From VYFG01 sp965213885 (GTDB lineage Bacteria; Pseudomonadota; Gammaproteobacteria; Arenicellales; Poriferihabitantaceae): a stretch of DNA of 64,000 bases. The notes beneath the pieces were generated by a model. The model did no database searches. It had not been told where the DNA came from and was given only the letters and a program-made list of their open reading frames with translations. Below, in pieces: positions 60,577-64,000 of this stretch. Where the stretch lies: the NCBI GenBank assembly GCA_965213885.1, contig OZ243919.1, positions 1,798,001 through 1,862,000 on the forward strand, written 5' to 3'. The translations under genes were made by a program, and so were the position numbers. Every line of letters starts with the position of its first letter. Positions within the stretch are counted from its first letter, which is position 1.

Positions 60577-61437
60577 TTACTCGAGGTAGTCCCTGATCCA
60601 GCGTGCAAATGCCTCTTCACGGGTGAGTCCGGCCATCCAGGACTTGTCCGGCACCCCCGCAAGTTCCCCCGGAAGCATGCCCTCCCGCAATGCCTTCATG
60701 GTTTCATGGACTGCAAGGTACGCCGCCAGGACCGGCTGGTGCCCCCTGAGGCAGACCCGCACGCCACAGGATGCAAGGTATCCGGGGTCCATGATCCCGG
60801 CACCGGCGCCGCCCAGTATCAGCGGCAGTCCGGCAGCCCGGGCCAGTGCCTCGAGCTCGGCCTTTTGCTTCACCCCGATCAGGAACAGCGCGTCTACGCC
60901 GGTGTCCTGGTAGGCGTGCATCCGGTTTACGGCGTCCTTCACCCCGTTCACCGCAACCGCGCTGGTGCGCGCGGCGATGACGAGCGAGCCGTCCCGACGC
61001 CCGGCCACCGCGGCCCGCATCTTGCCGGCCCCCTCTGCAAGTGACACAAGAGCGGTTCGGCCACCGCTGCCGAACGGCCTCGGCAGTTCGGTGTCCTCGA
61101 TGGACAGGCCGGACACCCCGGCGACCTCCAGTTCCTCCACCGTGCGCATGACGTTGAGGGCATTGCCGTAGCCGTGGTCGGCATCCACCAGCAGGGGAAT
61201 CTGCGATCCGCGGCTGATCCGGTAGGCCTGTCCGGCGAATTCGCTCAGGGTCAGAAGGATATGATCCGGATCACCCAGCACCGCCAGGGAAGCGACCGAC
61301 CCTGCGAACATGCCGCATTCGAACCCGAGGCTCTCGGCGATGCGCGCGGAAACCGGATCGAACACCGATGCGGGGTGGACGCAGGACTGGCCTTTCAGTA
61401 TGGTCCTGAACGCTTGCCTTCTCGACTCCCAGCGCAT
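60577..61437 (-). CDS. isocitrate lyase/PEP mutase superfamily, oxaloacetate decarboxylase-like
   Basis: TIM-barrel C-C lyase of 286 residues. Metal-binding and active-site segments are VDADHGYGNALNVMRTVEELE, GLSIEDTELPRPFG, and IAARTSAV. The KKCGH cysteine loop of true isocitrate lyase and methylisocitrate lyase is missing, and the ending matches the oxaloacetate decarboxylase (PA4872-like) branch. It would decarboxylate oxaloacetate or a related 2-oxo acid. Same strand as the aldo/keto reductase, 170 bases apart, so co-transcription is uncertain. Confidence 0.85.
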   Translation of the reverse strand: MRWESRRQAFRTILKGQSCVHPASVFDPVSARIAESLGFECGMFAGSVASLAVLGDPDHILLTLSEFAGQAYRISRGSQIPLLVDADHGYGNALNVMRTVEELEVAGVSGLSIEDTELPRPFGSGGRTALVSLAEGAGKMRAAVAGRRDGSLVIAARTSAVAVNGVKDAVNRMHAYQDTGVDALFLIGVKQKAELEALARAAGLPLILGGAGAGIMDPGYLASCGVRVCLRGHQPVLAAYLAVHETMKALREGMLPGELAGVPDKSWMAGLTREEAFARWIRDYLE

Positions 61438-61588
61438 CAGCGTTTCTTCTCAGGCGCGCCTGGCCGGCAACAGTGCAGGGGCGGGACGCCTCGGGCAGGC
61501 GGGTGCACCGGCGAGGTGGAAGAAGACGCCCCCTGTGGCATAACGGGTGCGTCCTCAATCAATCGTGCAAGCCAACCAGGAACCAGTC

Positions 61589-62521
61589 ATGGACACGCAG
61601 TGTACTTCAGCATCGATGGAATTTCACCCGTCTGGCAGACGTTCGGAGTCCGGTCGGCCCGCCAGTGGACGGGCCGGTCCTGATTCAGGCGACTTCGCGC
61701 ACTATGGATCCGTCCGACGGCTTTCGATGCGGGCGGCTGCCCTGGGGGCTTCGCTGCTGACCACCCTCATGATACTTCCGGCGGACGCCCTCGCCGTTGG
61801 GGGAATGCATCCTTCAAACCTGGTCGAGTGGTCTTCCGGGGAAAGCGAGGAACGGCTTTCCCGTTCGGCCCACAAGCGCGATTTCTTTCCGCTCAGCAAC
61901 CATTTCATCAGCCAGGACAACAGCATCTTTTGCGGACCGGTATCCGCCTCGATCGTCCTCAACGCGCTCAGGCTTGGCAGGGAGGGCCTGCCCCAGGACA
62001 GTTCTTCCATCGCCGAACACGAACTTGCCTGGCTTCCTGAAGGCGCGAACCCGTTTTTCGGCAAGTACACGCCCAACAACGTTCTCACCGGGCGCACGAA
62101 GTCCCGGATTGAGGTTCTCGGCAAGCCCATCGAGATCGGCGGCAAGCCGATGCGCGACTTCGGACTGCAGCTTCACCAACTCGCCCAGGTGCTTCGAAGC
62201 CATGGTGTCGACGTGACGGTCCGGGTCGTGGGCGAGGCGGCGGATGCCTCGACAATCCGCCGGGAGATCGCACGGAACCTTGCTTCCGGGAACGATTATG
62301 TGCTGATCAACTACGCGCGCAGGGAACTCGGACAGCAGGGCGGTGGACACATCTCCCCGGTCGGGGCTTACGACGAGGAAAGCGATTCATTCCTGATCAT
62401 GGACGTGAACCCCAACAGGGCACCCTGGGCCTGGGTCAGAACCGGAGACCTTGTGAAGGCGATGCGCACCTTCGATACAATCGAAAACCGTGGCTACCTG
62501 CTGATTGCCGAAACAGACTAG
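61589..62521 (+). CDS. phytochelatin synthase-like papain-fold peptidase, exported
   Basis: Protein of 310 residues from ATG 61589. The catalytic triad of the phytochelatin synthase family is intact: Cys115 in SIFCGPVSASIVLNAL, His254 in GGHISPVGAYDEES, Asp272 in FLIMDVNPNRAPWAWV. Bacterial members cleave glycine from glutathione and some make phytochelatins. A hydrophobic segment (AALGASLLTTLMILPADALA) at about 49-70 looks like a signal peptide, so the real start may be ATG 61727; 61589 was kept because AGGAA lies six bases upstream. The plant-type C-terminal domain is absent. A hairpin follows the stop. Confidence 0.85.
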   Translation: MDTQCTSASMEFHPSGRRSESGRPASGRAGPDSGDFAHYGSVRRLSMRAAALGASLLTTLMILPADALAVGGMHPSNLVEWSSGESEERLSRSAHKRDFFPLSNHFISQDNSIFCGPVSASIVLNALRLGREGLPQDSSSIAEHELAWLPEGANPFFGKYTPNNVLTGRTKSRIEVLGKPIEIGGKPMRDFGLQLHQLAQVLRSHGVDVTVRVVGEAADASTIRREIARNLASGNDYVLINYARRELGQQGGGHISPVGAYDEESDSFLIMDVNPNRAPWAWVRTGDLVKAMRTFDTIENRGYLLIAETD

Positions 62522-62556
62522 CACGCCTCCCACCAGAAAGTTTCGGATACTAAAGT

Positions 62557-62593
62557 AGCCTCTCAATGAGTACCGGTCACTTATTGAGAGGCT
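62557..62593 (+). terminator. hairpin after the phytochelatin synthase-like gene
   Basis: AGCCTCTCAAT (62557-62567) pairs exactly with ATTGAGAGGCT (62583-62593), extendable inward by a few pairs. It starts 36 bases after the stop. No T-run, but position and stability suggest a terminator. Confidence 0.55.
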
Positions 62594-62697
62594 TGATCAA
62601 GAAGAAATTTTACGTCATTTGATTGACTCGGAGGGGCGCGACCGGCTTCAAGGGCTGGTGCACACGGGACGCGCGGTAACAGCGGTTGCGGTGAAGT

Positions 62698-63285
62698 TCA
62701 GCGGTCCTTTCTGACGATCTTCCAGCCGGTAATCATCGGCTTGACCAGGTTCTCCCGTTTCCAGACGAGATAGAACAGGATCGCGGCGACATGCAGCCCA
62801 GCCAGGGCGAGCAGGATACGCGCGTTCAGGTGGTGGATGTGACCGATTGATCCGCGTATGCCGGAGGACACCATCCCCGCAAGAGGACCCTCGGCAAACA
62901 GTCCATCGTCCTCGGAGAACAGCCCGGTGATGACCTGGACCGCCAGGGCAAGAAGAATGGCAATGACCGACAGGGCGCCCACCGGGTTGTGGCCGGGAAC
63001 GCCGCTCGGTGACCGCCGAAACATGCCGCGCAGATAGCAGGCAAGGGCCGTCGGAGACACCACCAGTGCGCGGAAGCGGGCCGGTCGGGGGCCGACAAAC
63101 CCCCAGTAGATCCGGATCAGCAGGAGCGTCCCAGTGGTGTATCCCAGATACATGTGATAGTCGATGGTGTCGAAATCACGGTACTGGCCGAGCAGCCAGC
63201 CGGTGGTGACCGTGATCACCAGGAGCCAGTGCCAGATCCTGGTCAGGGGATCCCAGATCTTGCGCTGCTCATACTGTTCCTGCAT
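62698..63285 (-). CDS. cytochrome b561-type membrane protein
   Basis: Di-haem cytochrome b of 195 residues with four hydrophobic helices. Histidines placed for haem binding occur in RIWHWLLVI, DYHMYLGYTTG, and GHIHHLNARILLALAGLHVAAI; the FVGPRPARF loop is typical of the Ni/Fe-hydrogenase-type b561 family. It lies 110 bases after a cytochrome c' gene on the same strand, a common pairing in which the b subunit passes electrons between the quinone pool and the periplasmic c-type protein. Confidence 0.9.
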   Translation of the reverse strand: MQEQYEQRKIWDPLTRIWHWLLVITVTTGWLLGQYRDFDTIDYHMYLGYTTGTLLLIRIYWGFVGPRPARFRALVVSPTALACYLRGMFRRSPSGVPGHNPVGALSVIAILLALAVQVITGLFSEDDGLFAEGPLAGMVSSGIRGSIGHIHHLNARILLALAGLHVAAILFYLVWKRENLVKPMITGWKIVRKDR

Positions 63286-63395
63286 GGTGATCTTGTCCTG
63301 CTGTACCCTAGACCGGCACGGGCCTGCCTGCGGGTCAGGCGGGTCCGGGACCGCCGGACGGGGTCGACATGATAGTCCGGGTGCCGGCGCCTTAC

Positions 63396-63878
63396 CTAGA
63401 AATCCTTGGTGCGGTAGTCATCGTGGCAGCCCTTGCAGGCCCCCCCGACGGACCTGACTGCATCCCTCAGGCTGTCCAGCCCGTCCCCGGCGACCAGCGA
63501 AATCTCAAGGGCGGCGTCCTTCATTGCCTGGGATTTTTCGCCAACCTCCGATCCGGCCTCCCAGATCGTGGGTCTGGCCCGGGTCTTGCCCTCGCGCGCC
63601 TCGTTGTGGGAGTCGGGCGGCCACATGCGCGCGCCGCTCAGGTTCACCACGACGTTCAGGTTTTCCGCCAACTGGGCGGCCAGCGCGGCATCGTAATCAA
63701 GGTCGCCCTTGGCCATGGCGAAGAGCGGGCCGGCGTAGTGGCTGTAGAGCTGCATCGCACCCCGCCTCGCCTTGATGGCCTTGTCGGTGGCATCGTCCGC
63801 CAGTGCCTCGGGTATCGCGGTGAACAGGGCCGCGGCCATCAGTGCCGGAGCTGCCAAGGCTTTGTGAACTGCATTCAT
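63396..63878 (-). CDS. cytochrome c' (class II cytochrome c)
   Basis: Periplasmic haem protein of 160 residues with a signal peptide ending in PEALADD. The haem-binding motif CKGCH is close to the C-terminus (residues 148-152), the mark of class II cytochromes, and the rest fits a four-helix bundle (RRGAMQLYSHYAGPLFAMAKG at the first helix). Length is normal. Such proteins bind NO or serve as electron carriers; with the adjacent b561 an electron-transfer role is likely. The 120 bases after its start to the window edge show no further gene. Confidence 0.92.
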   Translation of the reverse strand: MNAVHKALAAPALMAAALFTAIPEALADDATDKAIKARRGAMQLYSHYAGPLFAMAKGDLDYDAALAAQLAENLNVVVNLSGARMWPPDSHNEAREGKTRARPTIWEAGSEVGEKSQAMKDAALEISLVAGDGLDSLRDAVRSVGGACKGCHDDYRTKDF

Positions 63879-64000
63879 GAATCGCTACTCCTTAAGGATT
63901 GGTCAGTGGATAAACCATACTTTAGCATACTGAAATGTACACGTATTGGCCAAGGGGCGGGGGCACATCGGTGAAGGCTGTCCGGTCCCTACCCCCGGGT

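Overview
The window reads as a stretch of chromosome from a GC-rich, heterotrophic gammaproteobacterium. Exonuclease I (sbcB) and DNA polymerase II (polB) point to that class. The presence of class III PHA synthase subunits fits the purple-sulfur/halophilic side of the group. There are no rRNA or tRNA genes and no CRISPR array that I can see. Nearly all genes are metabolic; the only recognisable regulators are PhaR and the antitoxin-like COG4861 protein.

Layout. 1-4.4 kb: minus-strand ferredoxin, acetoacetyl-CoA synthetase, thiolase and CaiB/BaiF CoA-transferase (cut by the window edge). 4.6-7.3 kb: sbcB and an EamA permease. 7.3-13.9 kb: a tripartite tricarboxylate transporter (tctCBA) leading into an SdhA/NadB-like flavoprotein and a GMC oxidoreductase. 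14.2-17.9 kb: HupE/UreJ-like membrane protein, periplasmic metallo-beta-lactamase-fold protein and TauE/SafE exporter. 18.3-22.2 kb: acylating sulfoacetaldehyde-dehydrogenase-like gene, acid-CoA ligase and quinone oxidoreductase, resembling sauST of sulfoacetate catabolism. 22.4-25.1 kb: a scar of mobile DNA in which pieces of an IS1634-type transposase flank a COG4861/COG4849 (AbiE-like) pair and a broken integrase. 25.3-29.5 kb: two Fe(II)/2-oxoglutarate oxygenases, an FAH-family hydrolase, a MoaD-like small ORF and an M20-type amidohydrolase. 29.5-32.8 kb: a poorly coding stretch and a small island with a membrane-anchored RTX-repeat protein. 32.8-39.1 kb: soxBDAG (sarcosine oxidase) and a Rieske oxygenase.

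39.2-46.8 kb is a polyhydroxyalkanoate locus: alpha/beta hydrolase, phasin phaP, phaB, phaR, class I phaC, a second phaB, and a class III phaE-phaC pair. TGC-rich PhaR-like sites sit on the -10/+1 region of three promoters. 46.9-54 kb: two PhyH oxygenases, polB, and malonyl-CoA decarboxylase plus malonyl-CoA synthetase. 54-64 kb: DUF3604 protein, MttB-family methyltransferase, small acidic protein, aldo/keto reductase, PEP-mutase-family lyase, phytochelatin-synthase-like protease, and cytochrome b plus cytochrome c'.

How it works together. The acetoacetyl-CoA synthetase/thiolase genes, the PHA genes and MatAB all act on the acetyl-/acetoacetyl-/malonyl-CoA pool. The Rieske oxygenase, sarcosine oxidase and MttB homologue suggest breakdown of N-methylated compounds such as betaines. 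The sau-like genes plus TauE suggest organosulfonate use. Substrates for the latter two groups are inferred from family and context only.
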